Positions 39,216 through 51,471 of a DNA stretch of 64,000 nucleotides are shown here, piece after piece (position 1 is the stretch's first letter; each line of letters starts with the position of its first letter). The notes under the pieces are model-generated. The model saw nothing but the letters and a program-made list of their open reading frames with translations. It did no database searches and had not been told where the DNA came from. The stretch is taken from assembly GCA_030674155.1 (NCBI GenBank), contig CM060344.1:27676915-27740914 (forward strand). The letters run 5' to 3'. Source of the stretch: Stramonita haemastoma. Its lineage: Eukaryota > Mollusca > Gastropoda > Neogastropoda > Muricidae. A program made the translations under genes and the position numbers.

Positions 39216-39799
39216 ATCAGGGTATTAGGGTTTGTAGGGTCCTTGTAAGTCCTTGAAAGTGCTTGCATTTTGGACCCTCCTTTTCAAGGCCTTGAAAGTC
39301 CTTGAAAATCAAGCATATGCCTCCAGGTGCTTGAAAAGTACTTGAATTTTACTTTTACCAGAGACTAAGAGGGATAAAGAGGAGGAGAGAGAGATTGGCA
39401 TGGTAAGATCAGGTATGCTATTCACTGCAAATTCGTGGAAATTTGCCAAAATAGAAAAAAAGGAGAAAAAGAAAAAATAAGAGAAAAAAGAAACCTACGA
39501 AAGCAGGTCAAGGGAAATAACTCTTCCATGCCCGTTAGTAATTACTTCCCTTTGCTTTAAGTTACAAGGCAATCCAAGCCAAGTAGGCCTAGCAAGAGAA
39601 CTTTTTCTGGTGAAAGACCATGTGTACCAACAATGGATGTCAAGTTTCGTGATAGGGATGGACTAGCAGCTCTAATATAAGGGAGGGGGGAGGGGACAGG
39701 GGGCTTTCACTGGCTGTTCCACTGGGGTCAGAGAGCAATGGCTATAAATACATCAGTCAGCAGGCCACCAGCCTCCCCTTTTTCATGGAGAGTTCCCCT

Positions 39800-40460
<661 letters not shown>

Positions 40461-40688
40461 GAGATTTCAAGATTTAATTCACCTTTGATCCCTCTTGGGG
40501 CATGGAGGATTTCAGAAAACAAAATCAACTGTAACATATATGATTTGCATTAATAGAATACGTTCATACACAGAATTTCACAGAAATAAAAAATATAGTC
40601 AACCTTTTCATGAATGTCATGCAACTTTACTCTTAACTATGAATATGCTAAGTTTTAATAACACATTTTTATCAGAGGATATCACTTA

Positions 40689-40789
<101 letters not shown>

Positions 40790-40909
40790 ACACACACACA
40801 CACACACTACACACACACATTGCTTTTTAATTTTTTTTTTTTTTTTTTGTATTATTTCATGTGCTTCCCCACAACCACAACTTCTCTGTCTCTGTCTCTG
40901 TCTCTCTCT

Positions 40910-40986
<77 letters not shown>

Positions 40987-41488
40987 TCTCTCATCTTTAC
41001 ACATATGTATGGCATTCCATTGTTTCCATCAATGTGTTGTGATGTGAAAATCTGTGTCCACAGCAATACCATCAGCTATTGCCCCTCTCCAGCCCCTTTC
41101 CCCTCCCTTCCAACGTGTTATCCAGGAGGATGAATGTTTACTGTTGTAAACTATTAGTCTCCGGTAAAGTAACTCACAGGGAGCTTTACACATATTTAGA
41201 CTTTGAGAATGAACAGATGGGGTGATCACTTAGATTGAAATTTTTTTGTATGCTAAGTGCACACTTTAGGCCAACAATTGTTTTTGATTTAGCCCAGTTA
41301 ACTGCAGTAGAAATATTGTTTCTTGTTATGAAGATAATATGCACTAAAATGGCTATAGATATTTTCTTTTCAGTTAAAATGCAAGCATTATTTGTCGATG
41401 GAGGTCCTTGAAAATTGAGAGTGAGGTCCTTGAAAGTCCTTGAAAAGTCCTTGAATTTTCTTCCCAAAGATCTGTAGGAACCCTGCTG

Positions 41489-41532
<44 letters not shown>

Positions 41533-41544
41533 TCGTGCGTGGTG

Positions 41545-41576
<32 letters not shown>

Positions 41577-42334
41577 TGTGTGTGTGTGTGTGGTGTGTGT
41601 GTGTGTGTGTGAGACAATCCCTACCAAAAAAAAGGGATGACAAAAATCTGTGTGTTGAAAAGTAATGTTAGTTACAACTTGAAAAGAGAAGTATGTAAAG
41701 AGATATGTACTTTGTGCACTATCAGTATCACACCAGCAACAGAATACTTAGAACACATAGACCTCTACAGATAGGCCAACTTGTAGTAGAAGGCCACATA
41801 TGGTAGGCATCTGCATTATGTCACATCTCCCTGAAACCAGGCAGCGCTACGGCCTTTAGGCATTTATGTGTGGTAGTTTATGTCTGTAAGGAGTGACTTG
41901 ACATGGTGCAAAAACAGTGCTGTGTGACTGGACTAAGACAGACTTTAACCCGTACAGCACTAACAATTACTTTCCCTATCCTGAATTTCTGCCCCCGTAC
42001 TCTCTCTTCAGTCCGGTCAGCGATTTTCCGGCGATAACGGTACCAGAGGAGGGTTTGTTTATAGTGACCCGTCAGGCGGCTAACTGGCATCAACAGACTC
42101 GGGGGAGGGGGGGGGGGGGGGGAAGTAGTTTTGATACAGCAAACACTGCTTCTCCTTTCCCACGAGAATGTGTATAGAGCTTCGTGTGTGTGTATATGTA
42201 AAATTTACCTAGGTACCCATTTTGCACTCTTCTGCACCTCAGAAACCCATGAATTGAAGGAAAATTCAGTCATGCCAGTTTTCTCCTTTCAGGACTGAAG
42301 GGTAGCAGAAAGCTGAGCCGGATTTGATTGATTT

Positions 42335-42548
42335 ATTTATTCTTTTATATTGAAGATAATGGAATAAGCACCATGTGCTTTTTTTACATCCAGTCCCGTG
42401 TGTATGTAGTTTTGGAAATGTCATCTATTCCCACTGGCACATGATGGCCTACTCTCACGAAAAGCGGAACAGGGTTTAATGTGTGTGCAAGATGTTCTGC
42501 GTGTGTTCACACACGGGGCCTCGGTTTAAAGCCTCATCCGAAGGACCG
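42335..42548 (-). mobile_element. SINE family A present only in copy 2
   Basis: Tail attcttttatattgaagata to the block cggtttaaagcctcatccga. At the matching place in copy 1 (about 35290-35480) this element is missing and other sequence is present. It is a presence/absence difference between the two copies. Confidence 0.8.
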
Positions 42549-42659
42549 GAAAACAGGCTTGCTGTATTGAAAGGGTTAAGCTATTCTCACGTTGCAACAC
42601 GCTGACCACGGTGCAGTGATACCAGCGTGGCTTTTGACTCTGACACTGGGGGATGACAG

Positions 42660-43440
42660 GGGGTGAAGAAGGATGCTGGTTTGGTCAATTCCTCGGCCTC
42701 TGCCTTCTTATGTCTCTGCGGAAACTTAAAAGTGTAAGAACGAGTGGGTGTGAACTGTACACATGACACTGTCACAATTACAGTGGTGGAATAGAATATA
42801 CACAGATAACATTTCTTCCCTTGTCTGAGTAAGTTCCTGAACTTTTCTACACTACTTTACACATATGGTCAGAACGTTGGCACTTCACCCTGTGGCTTGT
42901 GGTTCGTTTTCATGTAAACAGTTGGTGCTTGCTGTAGCGATACTCACTGACAGTACCAAGGCCGCGCCCCTCCCCCATCATACCCCCACCCTCCACCCCT
43001 TGCAGCTGCCCCATCTCTCTCCTCAAGTGGCACACAGTTAGCACTGCGAGGCTCAAAGTTCTCATGATCACTATCAAAAACATGATCTTCATTGGCAACG
43101 TCATAACTCATTGAAAAGTTCTGTTGCTTTGTCAGCAGTGAAAGCCTGATGTAGCAAAGCCACACTACAAGCACGTGACTTGCAAAGCAACATCAAGTAC
43201 ACCAAACACACACACACACACACACACGATTCTTACACAAATTAGCTGTGAACGATGTAAAGCCAACAACGTGGCGGCTAAAGCCAACAATCTAAAATGA
43301 CCAAATGGGAATGGAACAGAATGGGAGGGCGAAAGTGAAAGTAACTGCTGTGGTAGGATAAATCCGTACTCCGTCTGTGGGAGGTGATTGCGTGGCACGG
43401 ATAAATCCATACCTGGGGTAGAAAGTGTTACGTGAACACA
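42660..43440 (-). mobile_element. Transposon fragment family E, copy 2
   Basis: Counterpart of 35600-36225. The minus-strand reading MSYDVANEDHVFDSDHENFE is conserved. An extra 100-150 bp (42840-43000), also found in the 48-kb copy, is lacking in copy 1. Confidence 0.45.
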
Positions 43441-43589
43441 CAAATCGTTTTAGTTTTTGATTTTTGATGGGGTTTTTGTTGGGGTTTTTTTTTGCTTTGC
43501 ATTTTTATAGCTGTGAAAGGCAGTGTTGCTGATGGCTTGAGTGGACTGAAGCTGTAAGTGTAAGGACGTGTGTGTGTTTTGGGTTACAG

Positions 43590-43654
43590 AGGGACGTCAA
43601 CCACCTGAAGGACAAGATGCTGAACGCGGGAGTGCAGCGAGGTTTGGTGTTGAG
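43590..43654 (+). CDS. Pfk: Pfk exon: RDVNHLKDKMLNAGVQRGLVLR
   Basis: This 65-nt exon reads RDVNHLKDKMLNAGVQRGLV, Leu and two bases of Arg. It corresponds to vertebrate KVNVEHMTEKMKTDIQRGLVLRNE. It starts in phase 0 after gggttacag and ends AG|gtgcgg in phase 2; the next exon begins with A, giving AGA. It is the open copy of the exon broken at 36374. Confidence 0.93.
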
Positions 43655-44620
43655 GTGCGGACGCTGTGAGGGTTTGCCTGGCCTTTTGCTGTGGGCTTTG
43701 GGGGAGTGGTGTGGGTTTGGGTTTCTCGGGGCGGCCTCATCTTCTGTGATGTTCTTGTCCTGTTCTGTTGTTCCCACCTCACTCATTTCAATCTTCCCGC
43801 CACAGCCATACCCAGATTCGTTATGTCGCATCCCCAGGGTCAAAAGTCCACAGGCAGCCCATCAGTATCAGGCTGCCATGGAGCCACCAGCCAGAGGGGC
43901 CCTGCACTGCTGCTGGGTCACTTTGGTGGTGTTTGGTGGTGCCTGTTCTGAGCTGACATATGCAGGACACCTCCTACTGACAGTATTTGAGTATTTGCTC
44001 AGCTGCAGAGCCAGACTGATTGCGAGTGGCAACCACCACAACGTCCCTTCAATGATTGTCCCCCAACCCCAAAGGTTTTGACACAAACTCACCACAGGCA
44101 CAGAAGTGTATATATGGGGAAACTGAATCTGAGGTCACAATGGGACTAGAGCAACTGGGGCCACCAAATCAGTGGCAATTAAAAAAAAAATTTTATGATG
44201 ATCAATGGTAATGAGGATGACGTAATGATGTTGCTATGGAAGTGCCTGTGCTTTGAGACTACTTGACAGGGTTGCGCTCTACGCTTACTATCGTAATATA
44301 TCCCAGTCTCAATGGGGCCTGAGAAATACAGATACCTGCAGTGTTGGTCATGTAATTTAAATTTAACCACCTTGACCCTGTTATGCCTATTGCCGGGATC
44401 AACAGTAGGCCTTTCTCTATCCCGTTACGGCCACAGCCGCCAGTAGATGCCCAGCATGCGGGTGATACTTTTCCATCACTGACCATAGGCATGGTTCTGA
44501 CACAAACAGTCTGAAACTTGGTAGGGGGACCGTGGGAATGTTTAAGATGGTGCCACTGATGAATTTAGACCACTTACACATACACAGTAGGAAAGGTGGG
44601 GGTGGTCAAAAGCAAAGCCT

Positions 44621-44980
44621 GTGATAGAGACGCTATTCACGACAGCAATGTGGCGAAAAAGAATGGTGTTTTCTTTTGTAGCAGACGATTTATCAGATTA
44701 TTCTGAAGGTGAATTAAAGGCTATTCTATTGGAAGTGGAAAAGTATGAACAAGAAATGTTAGGTGAGTCAGATACTGAAGTTGATGCGGAAGAGGAGGAA
44801 GAAAGTGATGTCAACAGGGAGGATAGTGACCCAGAAGACAATGTGCCACTGGCCACATTCCAGAACACGTGGCAGCCTGAGCCCACAGCATACTCACCCT
44901 GGGTAAGGAGCCAGCTGGGATTTGTAAACACTATGACTCAAGATTCGAACCTGCAACTTTCCAGTCCATACCCCAAGGTG
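44621..44980 (+). pseudogene. Acidic ORF, possible transposase N-terminus
   Basis: An open frame in the intron between 43654 and 45387. It contains ADDLSDYSEGELKAILLEVE and, further on, SDTEVDAEEEEESDVNREDS then DPEDNVPLATF. Such acidic Ser/Asp/Glu-rich N-termini are typical of piggyBac-like and some other transposases. No DDE catalytic region follows; after about residue 120 the frame runs into low-complexity T- and G-rich DNA. It is best taken as a transposon relic. It is not a Pfk exon: no phase-compatible splice sites frame it. Confidence 0.35.
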
Positions 44981-45386
44981 GCAGCTGGTTGTGGTGGGGT
45001 TTTGTTTTCCTTCTTATCCAGCTGTCTCATAGCATCTCCCCCCATGCTTTGGAGTAAAGGTTTATTGTACAGCATTCATAGTATGATTTTAATTAAGCTT
45101 TCCCACACATTTAACATGAGCAAAAAAAAAAAAGTTAGAATTTTGTTGTTTCCTTTGGGGGGGGGGGGGGGGGGTTGTGTTCTACTAAAGAATTTGGCTT
45201 GACTCTTTTTCAAACCAAACCCGTAGCACTTCTGAACTTTTTTTTTTCTCCTCTTTTGACATGAAACCCAAAAGCAATTTGGCCGCAAATTTGAATGGCT
45301 GTTTTTCACCTGTTACGAGCTGGAAGTAGCAGCACTTGTGAGCAAAAGGGTTGACTTTGTTTTCCTTTCTCCTCTTTGTGGGCCAG

Positions 45387-45598
45387 AAACGAAAATGCCA
45401 ACGCCAACTACACCACCGCCTTCATCAACCAGCTCTTCGCCGAGGAGGGCAGGGGAGTGTTTTCCGTGCGCACGAACGTGCTGGGTCACATGCAGCAGGG
45501 GGGAGTGGCCTCCCCTTTCGATCGCAACTACGGCACCAAGATGGCTGCCAAGTGTGTCAACTGGTTTAAGGAAATGATCGAGGCGCACATCAAGAAAG
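45387..45598 (+). CDS. Pfk: Pfk exon: [13 protein letters not shown]...[10 protein letters not shown]...IKK
   Basis: This 212-nt exon completes Arg, then reads [59 protein letters not shown] and [11 protein letters not shown] plus one base. It matches vertebrate [25 protein letters not shown]...[32 protein letters not shown] carries the conserved His of the LGHxQxGG motif, part of the sugar-bisphosphate effector site. The acceptor is gtgggccag and the donor is AAG|gtgagg, phase 1. Confidence 0.95.
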
Positions 45599-45642
45599 GT
45601 GAGGAGTTGTTTATTTTTATTTTTATTTTCTTTTGTATTATT

Positions 45643-45965
45643 CTTTTATATCGAGGATAATGGAATAAGCGCTCTTGTGCTTTTTCGCGTCCAGTTGGTG
45701 AGGTTGTGTGTGTTTTTTTATTTATTTATTTAATTTATTTATTCATTTTGTTCTTTTATATTGAGGATAATGGGATAAGCACTTATGTGCTTTTTTTTCA
45801 TCTAGTCTCCGTGTGTATGCAGTTGTGTAAATATTGTCGTCTGTTCCCACCGGCAAACAGTGGCCTACGCTTACGAAAAGCGGAACAGGATTTAACGTGT
45901 GCGCAAGATGTTCTGCGTGCGTTCGCACATGGGGCTTCGGTTTATAGTCTCATCCAAAAAACTGT
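45643..45965 (-). mobile_element. SINE family A: tail fragment plus a truncated copy
   Basis: A tail fragment (45643-45699, cgaggataatggaataagcg) is followed by a second copy (45752-45965) lacking the head. They are arranged in the same orientation, which recalls the first step of the tail satellite at 27070. Confidence 0.8.
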
Positions 45966-46149
45966 GTGTGTGACTCTGTGTGTGTGTGTGTGTGTGTGTG
46001 TGAGATGCATGTATGCATACGTGCATGTGTGTATTAAATATGCTGTTCAAATGTCAAAAAGATAAGTACTCTGCTATCAGCCTTTAATTTTTTTTTTTTT
46101 AATGATACTGAATAACACATTGCCCGTGAGGAAGGTTGTTGTGATTTAT

Positions 46150-46836
46150 TACACTTTGAATTGTTGTGCTGTCAGGTTGGGTTTTGTTACACTTTGAATT
46201 GTTGTGCCATCAGGTCAGGTTTTGTTACATTTTGAATTGTTGTGTCATCAGGTCAGGTTTTGTTACATTTTGAATTGTTGTGTCATCAGGTCAGGTTTTG
46301 TTACATTTTGAATTGTTGTGTCATCAGGTCAGGTTTTGTTACATTTTGAATTGTTGTGTCATCAGGTCAGGTTTTGTTACATTTTGAATTGTTGTGTCAT
46401 CAGGTCAGGTTTTGTTACATTTTGAATTGTTGTGCTGTCAGGTCAGGTTTTGTTACATTTTGAATTGTTGTTGTCATCAGGTCAGGTTTTGTTACATTTT
46501 GAATTGTTGTGCTGTCAGGTCAGGTTTTGTTTACATTTGAATTGTTGTGTCATCAGGTCAGGTTTTGTTACATTTTGAATTGTTGTGTCATCAGGTCAGG
46601 TGTTTGTTACATTTTGAATTGTTGTGCTGTCAGGTCAGGTTTTGTTCATTTTGAATTGTTGTGTCATCAGGTCAGGTTTTGTTACATTTTGAATTGTTGT
46701 GTCATCAGGTCAGGTTTTGTTACATTTTGAATTGTTGTGCTGTCAGGTCAGGTTTTGTTACATTTTGAATTGTTGTGTCATCAGGTCAGGTTTTGTTACA
46801 TTTTGAATTGTTGTGTCATCAGGTCAGGTTTTGTTA
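46150..46836. repeat. 38-bp minisatellite, left part (about 18 units)
   Basis: The unit is ttgtgtcatcaggtcaggtt plus ttgttacattttgaa. Every unit contains tcatcag|gt, which matches the acceptor of the Pfk exon at 49725. The array is split by the element at 46839-49212 and resumes after it. Confidence 0.95.
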
Positions 46837-46838
46837 TA

Positions 46839-49212
46839 CAGTGAAGTCCGGATGTAGTGATAGCCCTCGGGACCATTTTTTTATCACTACATCCGGACTA
46901 TCATTACACCCGGACATCCGGTTTATAGTGATATTTTTGTAGGTTTTATCACTACATCCGGACGTCCGGTTATAGTGATATTTTTGTAGGTTTTATCACT
47001 GCATCCAGACGTCCGGTTATAGTGATATTTTTGTAGGTTTTATTACTACATCCGGCCAATCGCTTGTAGTTGTAGTGATATCTTCAAAGCTTTTATTGCT
47101 ACATGCGGCGGCACATTTGGTAAACTAGCCTCAAGGTGATTTTGGAACCACTATTGATTTCGTTTTGTGATGTTTCTTCTGTCGTCTTTGTCAGGCTTGC
47201 AAATGTCCTGTGTTAACCTACCCCTGTCCTGTCAGTTCAACAGCCGGTGTGTGTGTGTTTTGTGTGTGTGCGTGCGTGCGTGCTGTGCGTGTGTGTTTTA
47301 GAGAGAGAGAGAGAGAGAGAGCCGGCGAAGGGTTAAATGAAAAATTGTCAGATTTTTTAGGAATGAAATGTAGTCTTTAATCAGTAACAAATGAAAAAAT
47401 AAAAATGTACACATGTACAAGTAAATGTACTTCCTTTTAACACTTTGTACCCCAAGGGTGCAGCTGCACTGCAGTCTCTGTGGACCAGCCCTGCAGCAGC
47501 TGAGTGCAGTGTGCACTGGGTCATTATAGTAAAATCCTCATATCTTTTTTGTTTGAAGCCCATTTCTTATGAAACTATGGCATTGTGTGGGTAAATGACT
47601 GCCCATTATATGCGTGCATACAAATTTGTATTGCATAAAAAAGAATATGTTAATTATGGTGTCAAATTACGTAATTGCTCTGATTTTAAGTGGTGATCCC
47701 ACTGATGGGCTTATGATTTTTACACAATGTATGCAACAAATACAACACAACAACAACAAAACTATACAAAAATCTCAAATAAACAGGGACAAACATAGGT
47801 ACTATACAAGTTTTCTTCCAGCATCCCATCAAATGTAATATAATCAATGGTAACTACTGAACTGTACACATGACACTGTCACAATAACGATCATGGAATA
47901 TACAGATAACATTTCTTCCCTAGTCCAAGTAAGTTCCTGAACTTTTCTACACTACTTTATTCATATGTACAGAATGTTTGCACTTCACCAGGTGGCTTGT
48001 AGTTCATTTTCATGTAAACAGTTGGTGTTTATCGTAGCGGTACTCACAGTACCAAGGCCACGCCCCTCTCCAGTCACCCCCCCACCTTCCCACCCCTTTT
48101 AGCTGGCCTATCTCGCTCCTCAAGCGGCACACAGTGAGTATCACGAGACTCAAAGCTCTCATGATCTCTATCCAAAACACGATCTTTATCCGCAACGTAA
48201 TAACTCATTTAAAACTTCTGTTACTTCGTCAGCAGTGAAAGTATGATGTACCAAAGCCATACTACAAGCATATGACACGTAAAACAACAATAAACACAAC
48301 AAAAACACACTGAATTTATATGCAAATTAGCTGTGAACGATGTGCCACTAACGTGGCAGCTAAAGCCAACAAGCTAAAACGACCATGTGAGAACAGAACA
48401 GAATGGGAGGGCGAAAGTGAAAGTACCTGCTGTGGTACGGATTAATCCGTACCCCGTCCAGGGGAGATGATCGCATGGTACGGATTAACCCGTACCCGGG
48501 GTAGAAAGTGTTAATGCAAACACTATCCAATTCTTTGGATTGAAACTTCAAACACAGGCTAAAAGATACAACATGTAACCACATGTATTAAAATTGTTAT
48601 GTCGAAAACAATAGTGATTAAGTAGATAAAACACAATATCTGTATCAATCAATTTTAAATCATGACTTAGCTGAATTAGTTTTGTGCTAAAAAAGAACAA
48701 TGCTTTTTAATGCTAGTATTCCACAGACTGTCTGTAACTTAAATGGTAAGTAAAGCTTATATGTACATGTGCATGTACATGTACACTGATTGTGAAACAG
48801 CATCTTAGTAGCTACTTCCAGTGTAGCCTATGTGACATAGTCTGAGCTTAGCGAACGCTGACAACACGTTCAAAGTGGCCGCATAGGTTTCTTAGATAAA
48901 TGTCTTTCAGTGTCTTTCAAGAGATCAATTTTCCGCTTCAGAGTAAGCACAGTGCGTGGCTGGCTTTTGCTCACCATTTTGGTAAAGGGAGATTACTCTC
49001 GAACATTATCACTACAGCCGGACTTTAGCTTCCCAGGGACTTGAAAATAGTATCACTACAAGCGGACTATCACTATATCCGGACTGGAAAATATCACTAC
49101 AACCGGACTAAGTTAACAAAGAACATGAACAACTGGGACCGGGACCCAGAAATTCTATTACTACAGCCGGACTATCACTATATGGGTCTATCACTACATC
49201 TGGACTTTACTG
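46839..49212. mobile_element. 2.37-kb TIR element inserted at TA
   Basis: The left end cagtgaagtccggatgtagt and the right end (minus strand) cagtaaagtccagatgtagt are inverted repeats. TA is on both outer sides, with one extra TA on the left. Subterminal blocks of atcactacatccggac type recur at both ends (46880-47060 and 49010-49200). The CAGT start and TA target resemble pogo/Tc1-mariner elements. No transposase frame is visible, so it is non-autonomous. Inside lies a copy of family E (47860-48520). The insertion splits the 38-bp minisatellite cleanly. Confidence 0.75.
47860..48520 (-). mobile_element. Transposon fragment family E, copy 3 (nested)
   Basis: Shares tgtacacatgacactgtcac, acatttcttccctagtcc and the minus-strand coding-like block with the copies at 35.6 and 42.7 kb, but is more diverged. 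It ends at tacggattaacccgtacccg and gtagaaagtgttaa, so a TTAA is preserved at this edge. Confidence 0.5.
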
Positions 49213-49724
49213 TACTTTGACTTGTTGTGCTGTCAGGCCAGGTTTTGTTACATTTTGAATTGTTGTGTCATCAGGTCAGGTTGTGTTACATTTTGAATTG
49301 TTGTGTCATCAGGTCAGGTTTTGTTACATTTTGAATTGTTGTGCCGTCAGGCCAGGTTTTGTTACATTTTGAATTGTTGTGTCATCAGGTCAGGTTGTGT
49401 TACATTTTGAATTGTTGTGTCATCTGGTCGGGTTTTGTTACATTTTGAATTGTTGTGCCGTCAGGCCAGGTTTTGTTACATTTTGAATTGTTGTGTCATC
49501 AGGTCAGGTTGTGTTACATTTTGAATTGTTGTGCTGTTAGGTCGGGTTTTGTTACATTTTGAATTGTTGTGCCGCCAGGTCAGGTTTTGTTACATTTTGA
49601 ATTGTTGTGTCATCAGGTCAGGTTGTTACTTTTGAATTGTTGTGTCATCAGGTCGGGTTTTGTTACCTTTTGACTTGTGCTGTTAGGTCGGGTTTTGTTA
49701 CATTTTGAATTGTTGTGTCGTCAG
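49213..49724. repeat. 38-bp minisatellite, right part (about 13 units)
   Basis: Continuation of the array at 46150. The last unit ends ttgttgtgtcgtcag, the acceptor of the exon at 49725, and the exon's first bases (gtcggg) also occur in the unit. Confidence 0.93.
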
Positions 49725-49795
49725 GTCGGGGTGGAGGTGACGTCATCTGAATCGTGTGTGCTGCTGGGCATGCAGAAACTCCGCCGGATCACCCT
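49725..49795 (+). CDS. Pfk: Pfk exon with one extra base: GR-VEVTSSESCVLLGMQKLRR
   Basis: The frame VEVTSSESCVLLGMQKLRRI then T, plus two bases of Leu, aligns with vertebrate KGRVFANAPDSACVIGLKKKAV. Entering from the phase-1 donor of the previous exon, the observed GTCGGGGTGG gives a stop. With one G fewer in the run at 49728-49731 it reads GRVEV, matching GRVFA. I infer a one-base homopolymer insertion. The donor CT|gtgagt is consensus, phase 2. The exon lies between two minisatellites carrying its acceptor and a donor motif. Confidence 0.85.
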
Positions 49796-50845
49796 GTGAG
49801 TACTGCCGTCAACACAAACTTCGAGTGAGTGCTGCCTGCCATAGGCTTTCTGTCTGTACTGAACTGCGGAGTGAGTGCTGCCTGCCATAGGCTTTCTGTC
49901 TGTACTGAACTGGGAGTGAGTGCTGCCTGCCATAGGCTTTCTGTCTGTTGAACTGAGGGAGTGAGTGCTGCCTGCCATAGGCTTTCTGTCTGTACTGAAC
50001 TGGGAGTGAGTGCTACCTGCCATAGGCTTTCTGTCTGTACTGAACTGCAGGGAGTGAGTGCTGCCATAGGCTTTCTGTCTGTACTGAACTGGGAGTGAGT
50101 GCTGCCTGCCATAGGCTTTCTGTCTGTACTGAACTGGGAGTGAGTGCTACCTGCCATAGGCTTTCTGTCTGTACTGAACTGGGAGTGAGTGCTACCTGCC
50201 ATAGGCTTTCTGTCTGTACTGAACTGGGAGTGAGTGCTGCTAGCCTGCCTTATACGCGCTTTCTGTCTGTACTGAACTGGGAGTGAGTGCTACCTGCCAT
50301 AGGCTTTCTGTCTGTACTGAACTGCAGGGGTGAGTTGTGAGTGCTAGCTGCCATAGGCTTTCTGTCTGTACTGAACTGCAGGGAGTGAGTGCTACCTGCC
50401 ATAGGCTTTCTGTCTGTACTGAACTGGGAGTGAGTGCTACCTGCCATAGGCTTTCTGTCTGTACTGAACTGGGAGTGAGTGCTGCCATAGGCTTTCTGTC
50501 TGTATATGGAACTGCAGGGAGTGAGTGCTGCCTGCCATAGGCTTTCTGTCTGTATTGAACTGGGAGTGAGTGCTGCCATAGGCTTTCTGTCTGTACTTGA
50601 ACTGAGGGAGTGAGTGCTGCCATAGGCTTTCTGTCTGTATTGAACTGCAGGGAGTGAGTGCTGCTGCCATAGGCTTTCTGTCTGTATAACGTGAGAGTCT
50701 TCCGCTAGCTGCTGTATGTGGAGTAGCTCCTGCCATAGGCGCTTTCTGTCTGTATTGATAATGGGAGTGAGTGTCTGCCATAGGCTTTCTGTCTATTGAA
50801 CTGGGAGTGAGTGCTGCCTGCCATAGGCTTTCTGTCTGTATCAAT
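49796..50845. repeat. 42-45-bp minisatellite starting at a donor, about 22 units
   Basis: The unit is gtgagtgctgcctgccatag plus gctttctgtctgtactgaac. It starts with a consensus donor gtgagt and also holds an acceptor-like ccatag. A 45-bp form is in frame and open in one frame (RLSVCTELGVSATCH). The reverse strand also reads open (QTESLWQ...), hence long spurious ORFs. The array begins at the donor of the Pfk exon ending at 49795. Confidence 0.93.
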
Positions 50846-50864
50846 ACACCACTTCAAGTCACGA

Positions 50865-51030
50865 CCGAATTCTCTTCACGAAATTGAGGCTGCTCTCTGT
50901 GGGGGAAGCATGTTGCCACAAGAGCAGCATGGCCCCTTTTCTTTTGTTTTTGTTTGGTTGGTTGGTTGGTTGGTTTTTTGTTTTACTTTTCCTGTCTACA
51001 TGTGTGTTTGTTTTCCTATCAGAGTTTAGC
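50865..51030 (-). mobile_element. SINE family B, partial
   Basis: Marked by gttgccacaagagcagcatg and ttttcctatcagagt, as in the copies at 25.3 and 56.9 kb. T-rich degenerate TTGGAAT repeats follow (51130-51450). Confidence 0.6.
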
Positions 51031-51471
51031 TTCAGCTGCTTTGTTTGTTTCAGTCATTTATTTATTTTGGGTTTTCTTTTTGTTTTTGTTGTTTTGCTTT
51101 GGTTTGTTTATTTGTTTGTTTTTTGCTGTTTGCTTATTGCTTATTATGTGCTGCATTGGAATTTTTTTGTTTTGGTGAAAAATTCTGCTTTGTTGGAATT
51201 GAATGCTTTGTTGAAATTGAATGCTTTGTTAAAATGGACTGCTTTGTTGAAATGGAATGCTTTGTTGGAGTGATGCTTTATTGGAATTGAATGCTTTGTT
51301 GGAAATCTGTGCTTTGTTGGAAATCTGTGGCTTTGTTTGGGAGTGATGCTTGTGTTGGAATCTTCTGTGTCTTCTTATTGTGTAAATCTGTGCTTTGTTG
51401 GAATCTTTTGACTTTTGTTAGAGTGATGCTGTGTTGGAGTTTCATTCTCTGTTTGGCAATCCTTTTCACAG

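Noticed and set aside
49721..50844. Repeat protein reading QTESLWQ or LSVCTELGVSA
   Set aside because: Open frames occur on both strands of the 42-45-bp minisatellite, and indels between units shift the frame repeatedly.
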